Below, one piece after another: positions 1 through 7,275 of a stretch of DNA of 11,082 bases. How positions within the stretch are numbered: position 1 is the stretch's first letter; each line of letters opens with the position of its first letter. Source of the stretch: Bacteroidota bacterium (lineage in GTDB: Bacteria > Bacteroidota > Bacteroidia > Bacteroidales > JADFUO01); assembly GCA_030614305.1 (NCBI GenBank), contig JAUWKH010000028.1:1-11082 (forward strand), in the 5' to 3' direction. Under the pieces are notes generated by a model. It ran no database searches, was not told the DNA's origin, and worked only from the letters and a program-made list of their open reading frames with translations. A program made the position numbers and the translations under genes.

Positions 1-1687
1 ATTTACCGCTTTCGGTAAAGAATAACATATAATTATGCATAGATGCAACATACAGATATTCAAGAAAATCTTCATCCCTGATATTACTTCCCTTTGCTCC
101 TCTCCCTCCTCTTTTTTGCTGGCGGTAATCAATTAATGGAGTTCTTTTAATATATCCTAAATGTGAAATAGTAATTACAACTTCTTCATCAGGAATAATA
201 TCTTCAATTCTGAAATCTTCGGCTGAATAAACTATCTCGCTTCTTGCTTCATCTCCGTATTTTTCTTTTATTTCAAGCAGCTCATCCTTAATGATATTCA
301 TTCTGAGAGGTTCATCACCAAGAATACTTTTATAATGTTCAATTAATTTGAGCAATTCATTATAATCCTCTTTTATTTTTTCACGTTCAAGACCTGTAAG
401 TTTTTGAAGTCGCATATCAAGAATGGCTCTGGCTTGAATTTCGGAAAGTTCAAATTTTTCCATTAAGCCGTTTCTGGCTTCTTCAGGAGTTTGTGAAGCA
501 CGTATTAAAGCTATCACTTCATCAAGATGGTCAAGAGCTATTAGTAAGCCTTCTAAAATATGGGCTTTTTTCTCAGCTTCATTTAACTCATATTGTGTTC
601 TTCTAACTACTACTTCATGGCGGTGCTCAACAAAATAATAAATAAGATCTTTAAGATTAAGCATCCTGGGTCTTCCATTTACCAATGCGATATTATTAAC
701 ACTGAATGAAGATTGAAGTGATGTTAGCTGGTATAATTTATTAAGCACTACATTAGTTATTGCATCTTTTTTTAGTTCATAAACAATCCGCATTCCATTA
801 CGATCCGATTCATCGCGTATATCTGAAATACCAGCAATCTTTTTTTCATTTATCAGGTCGGCTGTTTTTTTAATCATTTCTGCTTTATTAACCTGATAAG
901 GAATTGAAGTGGCAATTATTCGCTCTCTTCCACCGGAAATTTCTTCAATCTTTGTTTCGCCACGCATAACAATTCTACCCCTTCCTGTTTCAAAAGCATC
1001 TTTAACACCCTCATAACCATAAATTAAAGCACCTGTTGGAAAGTCGGGTGCTTTAATAAATTTCATCAATTCGGGTATAGTGATTTCCCTGTTGTCAATA
1101 TATGCAATTGTACCATCAATAACTTCAGAGAGATTATGAGGAGGCATATTTGTTGCCATCCCAACTGCTATTCCTGAAGCTCCGTTAATCAGTAAATTTG
1201 GAATTTTTGAAGGTAAAACCGTTGGTTCTTTTAATGAATCATCAAAATTTAATTGAAAATCGACAGTATCTTTATCAATATCAGCCAGTATTTCTTCTGA
1301 TATTTTTCTAAGTCTTGCCTCAGTATATCGCATGGCAGCGGGATTGTCGCCGTCAATTGAACCGAAATTACCCTGACCATCAATCAATGGGTATCTTAAG
1401 GACCAATCCTGTGCCATCCTTACCATTGCATCATAAACAGATGTATCGCCGTGTGGGTGATATTTTCCTAACACCTCCCCTACTATTCTGGCTGATTTTT
1501 TATATGTTCTGTTTGATAAAACGCCCAAATCAAGCATTCCAAATAACACCCTTCTGTGAACGGGCTTTAAACCATCTCTTACATCAGGTAATGCTCTTGA
1601 AACTATAACCGACATTGAATAATCAATGTAAGCTGATTTCATCTGGGTTTCAATGTTAACTTTTACAATTTTTTCTCCATTTTGCAT
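1..1687 (-). CDS. gyrA: DNA gyrase subunit A (3' part beyond window)
   Basis: GyrA is the DNA-cleaving subunit of gyrase; with GyrB it forms the A2B2 enzyme that introduces negative supercoils using ATP. The first 562 residues are visible and the frame is still open at position 1; Bacteroidota GyrA is usually above 800 residues. The N-terminus matches Bacteroidetes GyrA. The quinolone-resistance region [10 protein letters not shown] lies at residues 77-86, with Thr82 where E. coli has Ser83 and Asp86 at the Asp87 position. The catalytic tyrosine is Tyr121 in AAMRYTEAR. The GyrA box QKRGGRG at residues 524-530 opens the C-terminal DNA-wrapping domain and separates gyrase from ParC. The ATG at 1687 is the first in-frame start after a TGA eight codons upstream. 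No clear Shine-Dalgarno site precedes it. The gene is divergent from clpC. Confidence 0.97.
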   Translation of the reverse strand, partial: MQNGEKIVKVNIETQMKSAYIDYSMSVIVSRALPDVRDGLKPVHRRVLFGMLDLGVLSNRTYKKSARIVGEVLGKYHPHGDTSVYDAMVRMAQDWSLRYPLIDGQGNFGSIDGDNPAAMRYTEARLRKISEEILADIDKDTVDFQLNFDDSLKEPTVLPSKIPNLLINGASGIAVGMATNMPPHNLSEVIDGTIAYIDNREITIPELMKFIKAPDFPTGALIYGYEGVKDAFETGRGRIVMRGETKIEEISGGRERIIATSIPYQVNKAEMIKKTADLINEKKIAGISDIRDESDRNGMRIVYELKKDAITNVVLNKLYQLTSLQSSFSVNNIALVNGRPRMLNLKDLIYYFVEHRHEVVVRRTQYELNEAEKKAHILEGLLIALDHLDEVIALIRASQTPEEARNGLMEKFELSEIQARAILDMRLQKLTGLEREKIKEDYNELLKLIEHYKSILGDEPLRMNIIKDELLEIKEKYGDEARSEIVYSAEDFRIEDIIPDEEVVITISHLGYIKRTPLIDYRQQKRGGRGAKGSNIRDEDFLEYLYVASMHNYMLFFTESGK

Positions 1688-1774
1688 TGTTTCATCATTT
1701 AATTCTCACAATATCAACCTCTTATATATTCATATCAGAGTGTACGAATTTAATAAAATATTACTTAAAAATAC

Positions 1775-1782
1775 CAAATTTA
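1775..1782 (-). promoter_or_regulatory. Possible gyrA -7 promoter element
   Basis: On the minus strand this reads TAAATTTG, a match to the Bacteroidetes -7 form TAnnTTTG, about 88 nt upstream of the gyrA start. No TTG is found at the expected -33 distance, so the call rests on the -7 box alone in very AT-rich DNA. Confidence 0.35.
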
Positions 1783-1818
1783 TATTTTTTATTACTAACA
1801 CTTTTATGTTAATAAATA

Positions 1819-1849
1819 TTGCTTTTAAGATAAATATTTTATAAATTTG
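1819..1849 (+). promoter_or_regulatory. clpC promoter, Bacteroidetes sigma type
   Basis: TTG at 1819-1821 and TAAATTTG at 1842-1849 are separated by 20 nt, fitting the Bacteroidetes primary sigma factor consensus. Transcription would begin near 1855. That leaves about 9 nt before the ATG at 1864 but about 30 nt before the preferred start at 1885. No CtsR or HrcA-like operator is visible beside it. Confidence 0.6.
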
Positions 1850-1874
1850 CAATTACTTTTGAAATGATAAAAAG

Positions 1875-1879
1875 AAGGA
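1875..1879 (+). promoter_or_regulatory. Ribosome binding site deciding the clpC start
   Basis: AAGGA lies 5 nt before the ATG at 1885. It falls inside the reading frame if the ATG at 1864 is used, so it argues for the downstream start. Confidence 0.55.
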
Positions 1880-1884
1880 ATAAA

Positions 1885-4431
1885 ATGGAAGCAAAATTTT
1901 CACAAAGAGTTAAGAACGTTATGACATTCAGCCGTGAGGAAGCATTAAGATTAGGCAATGATTATATCGGACTTGAACATTTTTTACTTGGCATACTACG
2001 CGAAGGTGAAGGAATGGCAGTTCAGATTCTTTTATATTTCGGTACGGATTTAAAAGAAATCAGAAAAACAATTGAGCATTCCGTTATAAATAAAAATAAA
2101 AAAAAAGAAGAAAGAAAAATTGAGAATATACCATTGATTAAACAGGCAGAACGTGCTTTAAAAATCACTTATCTTGAAGCAAAAATTTTTAATAGCGACC
2201 TGATAGGAACCGAACATTTATTACTGGCAATTCTGAAAGATGAAAATAACATAGTCACTAAATCATTGCAAAAACAGGGAATTGACTATAACGACGTAAA
2301 AGAAGAATTAAAAGCAATGATTTCAAAAAATGGTTACTACACTGTTGACGAACCTAAAGACGAATTACATGAAGACACTACTGATGACGACTCTGAAAAT
2401 TCGCCACGAGGATACGGTAGCACTGTTAAAAAAGTATCCGACACAAAATCAAAAACACCGGTGCTTGACAATTTCGGGCGGGATATTACAAAAGCTGCTG
2501 AAGAGAACAAATTGGACCCGATTGTTGGCAGAGATAAGGAATTAGAAAGAATTGCCCAGATACTTTCACGACGAAAGAAAAATAACCCAATCCTGATCGG
2601 CGAGCCTGGTGTTGGCAAATCAGCTATTGCCGAAGGTTTAGCTTTAAGAATTGTGAACCGAAAGGTTTCAAGGGCACTGTTTAACAAACGATTGATCACT
2701 CTTGACCTTGCATCTTTAGTTGCAGGAACTAAATACCGCGGACAGTTTGAAGAACGAATGAAAGCCGTTTTAAATGAACTGGAAAAAAATCCTGATATTA
2801 TTTTATTTATTGACGAAATACATACTATTGTCGGTGCCGGTAATGCATCAGGTTCGTTAGATGCATCAAATATGTTCAAACCAGCTTTGGCAAGAGGCGA
2901 AATTCAATGCATAGGTGCTACTACGCTAAACGAATATCGCCAATACATTGAAAAAGACGGAGCTCTTGATCGACGATTTCAAAGAATACTGGTTGACCCT
3001 ACTTCCCCTGAAGAGACTGTTGAAATACTAAACAACATCAAAGAAAAATATGAAGACCATCATCTGGTTAAATATTCAAATGATGCAATTAATGCCTGTG
3101 TTTCATTAACAAACAGATATTTAAGTGATCGTTATCTTCCTGATAAAGCAATTGACGCACTTGACGAAGCCGGCTCAAGAGTTCATATTAAAAACATTCA
3201 TGTTCCGGTTGAAATAATAAATATTGAAAATCAAATTGAAGAAACAAGGCAAAGAAAAACTAAAGCCATAAACAGTCAAAAATTTGAGGAAGCAGCTGAA
3301 TACAGGGATTTTGAAAGAAAGCTTCAGGATCGCTTAGAAATTGAAAAACGCAAATGGGAAGAAGAAGCAAAAATCCATCGCGAAGATGTTACTGAAGATA
3401 ATGTTGCTGAAGTAGTTGCAATGATGACAGGTGTGCCGGTTCAAAGAATTGCACAAAACGAAGGAGAACGGCTGATCAATATGGAATCAGAACTTGAAAA
3501 TACTGTTATAGGTCAGGAAGAAGCAATAAAAAAAGTTGTTAAAGCTATTAGAAGAAACCGGGCAGGATTAAAAGACCCTAATAAACCAATCGGTACATTT
3601 ATATTTCTCGGTCCAACAGGCGTTGGAAAAACATATTTAGCCAAAGTACTTGCTCAATTTCTTTTTGATTCGGAAGAGGCACTGGTTAGGGTTGATATGA
3701 GTGAATACATGGAGAAATTTGCTGTTTCAAGATTAGTAGGTGCACCTCCTGGTTATGTCGGTTATGAAGAAGGTGGACAACTAACTGAAAAAATCAGGAG
3801 AAAACCATACTCTATAGTGCTTCTTGATGAAATTGAAAAAGCCCACCCCGATGTTTTTCACCTTTTGCTTCAGGTTTTAGATGATGGTGTTCTGACAGAC
3901 AGCCTCGGAAGAAAAGTTGATTTTAAAAATACAATTATTATTATGACTTCCAATATCGGCTCAAGGCAAATAAAAGATTTCGGGCAAGGTATAGGATTTA
4001 ATACTTCAGCAAAAAGATCGGCAAAAGCAGATTATGCACAGGGTGTTATTGAAAATGCACTAAAAAAAGCTTTTGCACCTGAATTTTTAAACAGGATTGA
4101 TGATGTTGTTATTTTTGATTCGCTTGAACGCGAAGATATTTATAAAATCATAGATATTGAACTAAAACATCTTTATGCAAGAATCCACGAATTAGGTTAT
4201 AAGATAAAAATCTCAAATAAAGCAAAAGATTTTATTGTTGAAAAAGGCTGGGATGAAAAATTCGGCGCCCGACCATTAAAGCGTGCAATCCAAAAATATC
4301 TTGAAGATGCTTTGGCAGAAAAGATAATTATTGCCAAACTGGAAGAAAAAGACGAAATTATTGTTGATTTTGATAAAAAGAAGCAGGATATAAAAATAAG
4401 AATTTCAAAGCCTGCAATACCAAAGGTTTAG
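1885..4431 (+). CDS. clpC: ClpC, Hsp100 AAA+ unfoldase of the Clp protease
   Basis: ClpC is a cytoplasmic hexameric ATPase that unfolds substrates and threads them into the ClpP peptidase. The 848-residue product has two Clp N repeats (about 3-65 and 80-145), an acidic linker, and a first AAA+ module with Walker A GEPGVGKS at 239-246, Walker B ILFIDEIH at 306-313 and pore loop KYRG. A UVR-like middle domain at about 446-481 (KFEEAAEYRD core) separates ClpC from ClpB and ClpA. The second AAA+ module has Walker A GPTGVGKT at 576-583, pore loop GYVG and Walker B IVLLDEIE at 644-651. IGF at 703-705 fits the ClpP-docking tripeptide. An in-frame ATG at 1864 would add seven residues, but 1885 has the better ribosome binding site and gives the usual family N-terminus MEAKFSQR. 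The gene converges on the small gene ending at 4444, 12 bases away, with no hairpin terminator between them. Confidence 0.97.
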   Translation: MEAKFSQRVKNVMTFSREEALRLGNDYIGLEHFLLGILREGEGMAVQILLYFGTDLKEIRKTIEHSVINKNKKKEERKIENIPLIKQAERALKITYLEAKIFNSDLIGTEHLLLAILKDENNIVTKSLQKQGIDYNDVKEELKAMISKNGYYTVDEPKDELHEDTTDDDSENSPRGYGSTVKKVSDTKSKTPVLDNFGRDITKAAEENKLDPIVGRDKELERIAQILSRRKKNNPILIGEPGVGKSAIAEGLALRIVNRKVSRALFNKRLITLDLASLVAGTKYRGQFEERMKAVLNELEKNPDIILFIDEIHTIVGAGNASGSLDASNMFKPALARGEIQCIGATTLNEYRQYIEKDGALDRRFQRILVDPTSPEETVEILNNIKEKYEDHHLVKYSNDAINACVSLTNRYLSDRYLPDKAIDALDEAGSRVHIKNIHVPVEIINIENQIEETRQRKTKAINSQKFEEAAEYRDFERKLQDRLEIEKRKWEEEAKIHREDVTEDNVAEVVAMMTGVPVQRIAQNEGERLINMESELENTVIGQEEAIKKVVKAIRRNRAGLKDPNKPIGTFIFLGPTGVGKTYLAKVLAQFLFDSEEALVRVDMSEYMEKFAVSRLVGAPPGYVGYEEGGQLTEKIRRKPYSIVLLDEIEKAHPDVFHLLLQVLDDGVLTDSLGRKVDFKNTIIIMTSNIGSRQIKDFGQGIGFNTSAKRSAKADYAQGVIENALKKAFAPEFLNRIDDVVIFDSLEREDIYKIIDIELKHLYARIHELGYKIKISNKAKDFIVEKGWDEKFGARPLKRAIQKYLEDALAEKIIIAKLEEKDEIIVDFDKKKQDIKIRISKPAIPKV

Positions 4432-4443
4432 ATTACAACTTAA

Positions 4444-4740
4444 TTATAATTTATCATAGAGTTCGTCAGGATGTTCATTTTTTATATCTCCTGAGGTGGT
4501 TCTCATTTCAGTGTAATACTCTTCTAAAATATTATTAATTTGAGTGTCTTTCCGGCAGTAATATCTTAAGATTAAAGCAAAACCTGTATAACTAAAATAT
4601 ATTATAGTATTATCTTTATTTTCAATATAAAAATCATCAGTACCTTCTATTAATATATCATCAAGATATTTCTTTTGTAACAAATTTGAAATTTTATTAA
4701 TAGTTTCATGGTTTATTTCCTTAAACACATATTCGCCCAT
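4444..4740 (-). CDS. Hypothetical acidic 98-residue protein
   Basis: I do not recognise this protein. It has no signal peptide and no clear membrane helix, although residues about 46-62 are aromatic and hydrophobic (IIYFSYTGF). By my count there are 19 acidic and 11 basic residues, so the net charge is clearly negative. It starts 24 bases after the stop of the membrane-anchored gene upstream on the same strand and probably shares its transcript. No Shine-Dalgarno site is seen before the ATG. The gap to the clpC stop is only 12 bases. It is probably a real gene because it fills the space with an uninterrupted frame and sits in a tight pair, but its role is unknown. Confidence 0.6.
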   Translation of the reverse strand: MGEYVFKEINHETINKISNLLQKKYLDDILIEGTDDFYIENKDNTIIYFSYTGFALILRYYCRKDTQINNILEEYYTEMRTTSGDIKNEHPDELYDKL

Positions 4741-4764
4741 AAAGAATGTATTATCAATAAAGTA

Positions 4765-5184
4765 TTATAAGGCTTTCATTTCTGTATTATACATTTGTTC
4801 TTTATGTCCAAGAATTTTTAATTTGTTATCTGAAGGTTGCATAAGATATATATTAAAACAATATGGTTTGCCAAAAGATTTGATAAAATCATTATATCTT
4901 ACTAAAAAAGGTGTTTCTCCAAACTGAATAGTCTTGTTGGTTTTAAATTGCTTTGTATCTTTACTTTTTTCGAAAAATGAAAATATTTTGAATACAAACT
5001 CATCTTTTATACAATGAGCATATGGATTTTTCATATAATATTTCTTATATAAAGTTACATAAGCTAAACTATATTTCCCTCGAAAAATCCGGGTAAAAAA
5101 AAGTTTTAATCTTGGCCATGATACAGCTATTATTAATATCACTGCTAATATAATAACCGCTATGTAAATGATTTGTGTAGGCAT
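4765..5184 (-). CDS. Hypothetical membrane-anchored 139-residue protein
   Basis: I do not recognise this family. Residues about 4-22 form one strongly hydrophobic helix (Ile, Val, Ala, Leu), followed by WPRLK and further basic residues. By the positive-inside rule the C-terminal domain should be cytoplasmic, with the helix as an uncleaved anchor. The rest is basic; I count about 22 Lys/Arg against 9 Asp/Glu in the whole protein. The stretch around FGETPF...FGKPYCF (about residues 88-110) loosely recalls short 'FG...V...LGKP' modules in Bacteroidetes proteins, too weak to assign. A Bacteroidetes-type promoter lies 25-56 nt upstream of the start. It is the first gene of a two-gene unit with the acidic 98-residue protein. 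Confidence 0.65.
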   Translation of the reverse strand: MPTQIIYIAVIILAVILIIAVSWPRLKLFFTRIFRGKYSLAYVTLYKKYYMKNPYAHCIKDEFVFKIFSFFEKSKDTKQFKTNKTIQFGETPFLVRYNDFIKSFGKPYCFNIYLMQPSDNKLKILGHKEQMYNTEMKAL

Positions 5185-5208
5185 GCTTAATAATTTTTAA
5201 TATTTGTG

Positions 5209-5240
5209 CAAATTTATAATAATATTTAATATAATATCAA
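5209..5240 (-). promoter_or_regulatory. Promoter of the two-gene hypothetical unit
   Basis: On the minus strand TTG at 5240-5238 is followed after 21 nt by TAAATTTG at 5216-5209. Transcription would start near 5203, giving a leader of about 19 nt before the ATG at 5184. Confidence 0.55.
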
Positions 5241-5260
5241 TTGATTCTTAAATAATGAAA

Positions 5261-5288
5261 TTGAATTTTAATATTATTTATATCTTTG
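5261..5288 (+). promoter_or_regulatory. Promoter of the FadE-type dehydrogenase gene
   Basis: TTG at 5261-5263 and TATCTTTG at 5281-5288 are 17 nt apart, fitting the Bacteroidetes promoter form. The start point would be near 5294, giving a leader of about 124 nt. No closer promoter with good spacing was found; TACTTTTA at 5380-5387 has a TTG only 12 nt upstream. Confidence 0.5.
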
Positions 5289-5293
5289 CAAGC

Positions 5294-5317
5294 TCATTTT
5301 ATACTTCATGAAAATGA
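5294..5317. promoter_or_regulatory. Inverted repeat at the predicted transcription start
   Basis: TCATTTT at 5294-5300 and AAAATGA at 5311-5317 are perfect 7-base inverted arms around a 10-base spacer, at the predicted start point. It could be an operator or a weak 5' hairpin. In DNA this AT-rich it may also be chance. A six-codon ORF (5308-5328, MKMNLS) begins inside it. Confidence 0.25.
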
Positions 5318-5345
5318 ATTTATCTTAAAACTAAAAATTTAACAT

Positions 5346-5393
5346 CTGATAATCAGTATAATAATTGTTTTAAATTTATTACTTTTATTATAC
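5346..5393. promoter_or_regulatory. Two overlapping dyads in the dehydrogenase leader
   Basis: CTGATAATCAG at 5346-5356 is a perfect 11-base palindrome around a central A. Starting at its last base, GTATAATAA at 5356-5364 pairs perfectly with TTATTATAC at 5385-5393 across 20 bases. Both lie in the predicted untranslated leader, ending 24 nt before the ATG. They could bind a fatty-acid-responsive regulator or fold in RNA. No known operator is recognised. Confidence 0.25.
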
Positions 5394-5417
5394 GGATTTA
5401 ACTAAAAATATTAAATT

Positions 5418-7202
5418 ATGGAAACTGATAAAATACAAAAAGGCGGAGAATTTCTGATTAAAGAAACTGAAGCTAAAGACATTTTTATTCCTGAAGAAAT
5501 AAATGAAGAACAGCAAATGATAGTCCGGACCTGTAAAGATTTTCTTGAAGCAGAAGTTTTTCCGATTTTAGAGAAAATTGACAATCAAGAAGAGGGCTTG
5601 ATGCGTGAATTGATTAAAAAAGCTGGTGATTTAGGTTTATTAGGAATATCATTACCTGAAGAATATGACGGATTTGACCAGTCGTTTGTAACCTCAATGC
5701 TTGCAAGTCATGCAATGGGAGCAGGATATTCATTTTCAGTTGCCTATTCAGCTCATACAGGTATTGGCACACTACCGATTTTATATTACGGAAACGAAGA
5801 ACAAAAAAAGAAATATATACCCAAACTCGCTTCAGGCGAATGGGCTGCTTCATATTGTCTTACCGAGCCTAATGCCGGCTCCGATGCTAACTCAGGTAAA
5901 ACTAAAGCTGTTTTATCAGAAGATGGAAAATATTATATTTTGAATGGCCAGAAAATGTGGATAACTAACGGTGGTTTTGCAGATGTACAAACGGTTTTTG
6001 CAAAAATTGATAATGACAGGATTCTTAGCGCCTTTATTGTTGAAAGTAATTTGGATGGAGTTGTCATTAATCCCGAAGAGAAGAAAATGGGTATTAAAGG
6101 CTCATCAACAGTACAGATATTTTATAATGATGTTAAAGTTCCGGTTGAAAATCTTTTAGGAAAAAGAGGAGAAGGATTCAGGATTGCATTGAATATTCTG
6201 CACATGGGCAGGATAAAACTTGGTGGTACTATTCTCGGTGCTGCAGAAAGAGCAATCACCCAATCGGTAAATTATGCCAACGAAAGAAAACAATTCGGAA
6301 GATTTATCTCCAGTTTCGGTGCTATTAAATTTAAACTTGCCGAACAGGTTATCAGGACGTTCACTACCGAATCGGCAGTTTACAGAGTATCTAAAAATAT
6401 TGACGAAGCCATTGAAAGACTTGTTGAAAAAGGAATACCTAAAAGTAAAGCTACTATTGAGGGTATTGCACAATATGCTATTGAAGCTGCACTCCTGAAA
6501 GTTTATGGCTCTGAAATACTTAATTATGTTGTTGATGAAGCTGTTCAGATATTCGGTGGAATGGGATTTTCTGCCGAAACATCAGTTGACAGAGCATATC
6601 GCGATTCAAGAATAAACAGAATTTTTGAAGGTACTAATGAAATCAACAGATTATTAGTTGCCGATACAACTATTAAAAAGGCATTGAAATCCGGTTTTGA
6701 TGTTGTAAGATACGCTAATCACATTATTAAAGATTTAGATGAGAAAACTGATGATGAAACTACTGTATTAAGTTATTATGAAGAAAAAAGAAAATATATT
6801 AAAAATTTCAAAAAAACCGTTTTATTACTTTTAGGTGCTATTTCCGAAAAATTTGAACGCAAACTTGTTGAAGAACAGGAAATTCTTTTCAATACCTCTG
6901 ATATTATCATTCAGATTTATACTGCTGAATCAACGCTTTTAAGAATTGAAAAATTAGAAAGTATGAAGGGCGAAGAATATATTAAGATATACAAAGATAT
7001 TCTTGATGTATTTGTTTATGATGCAGCCAATATCATTCATAAAGCAGCATTGGATGCAATAAGTTCTTTTACCGAAGGAGACGGACAGAAAATTTTACTT
7101 GATAGAATTAACATGTTTACTAAAGTAGCTCCGGTTAATGTTAAAGAGGCAAGAAGAAGAATTGCAGATAAATTAATTGATGATAACAGGTATAATTTCT
7201 AA
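5418..7202 (+). CDS. Acyl-CoA dehydrogenase, FadE/VLCAD type
   Basis: This FAD enzyme oxidises acyl-CoA to trans-2-enoyl-CoA, the first step of beta-oxidation, passing electrons to electron-transfer flavoprotein. The 594 residues equal the length I recall for Bacillus subtilis FadE, and the N-terminal KGGEFLI..DIFIPEE..EEQ pattern resembles that protein. The N-terminal helical domain covers about 30-145, the beta domain follows with YCLTEPNAGSD (146-156) and WITNGG (181-186), and the C-terminal helical domain contains NERKQFGR (288-295). The expected catalytic base is Glu404 in IFEGTNEI. Residues about 430-594 form the extra helical extension typical of VLCAD/ACAD9-like enzymes, which suggests longer-chain substrates and possible membrane association. 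The ATG at 5418 has only an A-rich upstream stretch and no Shine-Dalgarno site. No other beta-oxidation enzyme is adjacent except the convergent dehydrogenase. Confidence 0.92.
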   Translation: METDKIQKGGEFLIKETEAKDIFIPEEINEEQQMIVRTCKDFLEAEVFPILEKIDNQEEGLMRELIKKAGDLGLLGISLPEEYDGFDQSFVTSMLASHAMGAGYSFSVAYSAHTGIGTLPILYYGNEEQKKKYIPKLASGEWAASYCLTEPNAGSDANSGKTKAVLSEDGKYYILNGQKMWITNGGFADVQTVFAKIDNDRILSAFIVESNLDGVVINPEEKKMGIKGSSTVQIFYNDVKVPVENLLGKRGEGFRIALNILHMGRIKLGGTILGAAERAITQSVNYANERKQFGRFISSFGAIKFKLAEQVIRTFTTESAVYRVSKNIDEAIERLVEKGIPKSKATIEGIAQYAIEAALLKVYGSEILNYVVDEAVQIFGGMGFSAETSVDRAYRDSRINRIFEGTNEINRLLVADTTIKKALKSGFDVVRYANHIIKDLDEKTDDETTVLSYYEEKRKYIKNFKKTVLLLLGAISEKFERKLVEEQEILFNTSDIIIQIYTAESTLLRIEKLESMKGEEYIKIYKDILDVFVYDAANIIHKAALDAISSFTEGDGQKILLDRINMFTKVAPVNVKEARRRIADKLIDDNRYNF

Positions 7203-7206
7203 GACG

Positions 7207-7241
7207 AATTACGGATTACGATTTACGAATTACGGGTTACG
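7207..7241. repeat. Five tandem 7-bp units, NNTTACG
   Basis: TTACG recurs exactly every 7 bases, at 7209, 7216, 7223, 7230 and 7237, with two variable bases before each copy. At least one unit recurs in opposite orientation at 7250-7256, so the block folds back on itself. It lies four bases after the dehydrogenase stop. Similar short-period 'attacg' tracts occur in Bacteroidetes intergenic DNA, in my recollection. Confidence 0.8.
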
Positions 7242-7258
7242 TATGTAAATCGTAATTC
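7213..7258. terminator. Likely bidirectional hairpin terminator
   Basis: Bases 7213-7226 pair with 7245-7258 in a 14-base stem (12 Watson-Crick pairs, one G-T wobble, one outer G-C pair) with an 18-base loop. It sits between two convergent genes, so it could end both transcripts. It lacks a classic U-tract: the plus-strand RNA continues into CAUAUUAAAAC. Confidence 0.55.
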
Positions 7259-7275
7259 ATATTAAAACATTCCAT

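Noticed and set aside
1653..1844. A 63-codon plus-strand frame spanning the gyrA start and the spacer
   Set aside because: It overlaps the gyrA start region and promoter in antisense, its composition is that of AT-rich noncoding DNA, and it has no ribosome binding site.
1864..1884. The ATG at 1864 as the clpC start
   Set aside because: It would leave only about 9 nt of leader after the predicted promoter and add seven residues not usual in the family; the ATG at 1885 has AAGGA at 5 nt.
2337..2879. A 180-codon open frame on the minus strand inside clpC
   Set aside because: It lies wholly opposite the first AAA+ module and linker of clpC, shows no family motif, and is explained by antisense codon bias.
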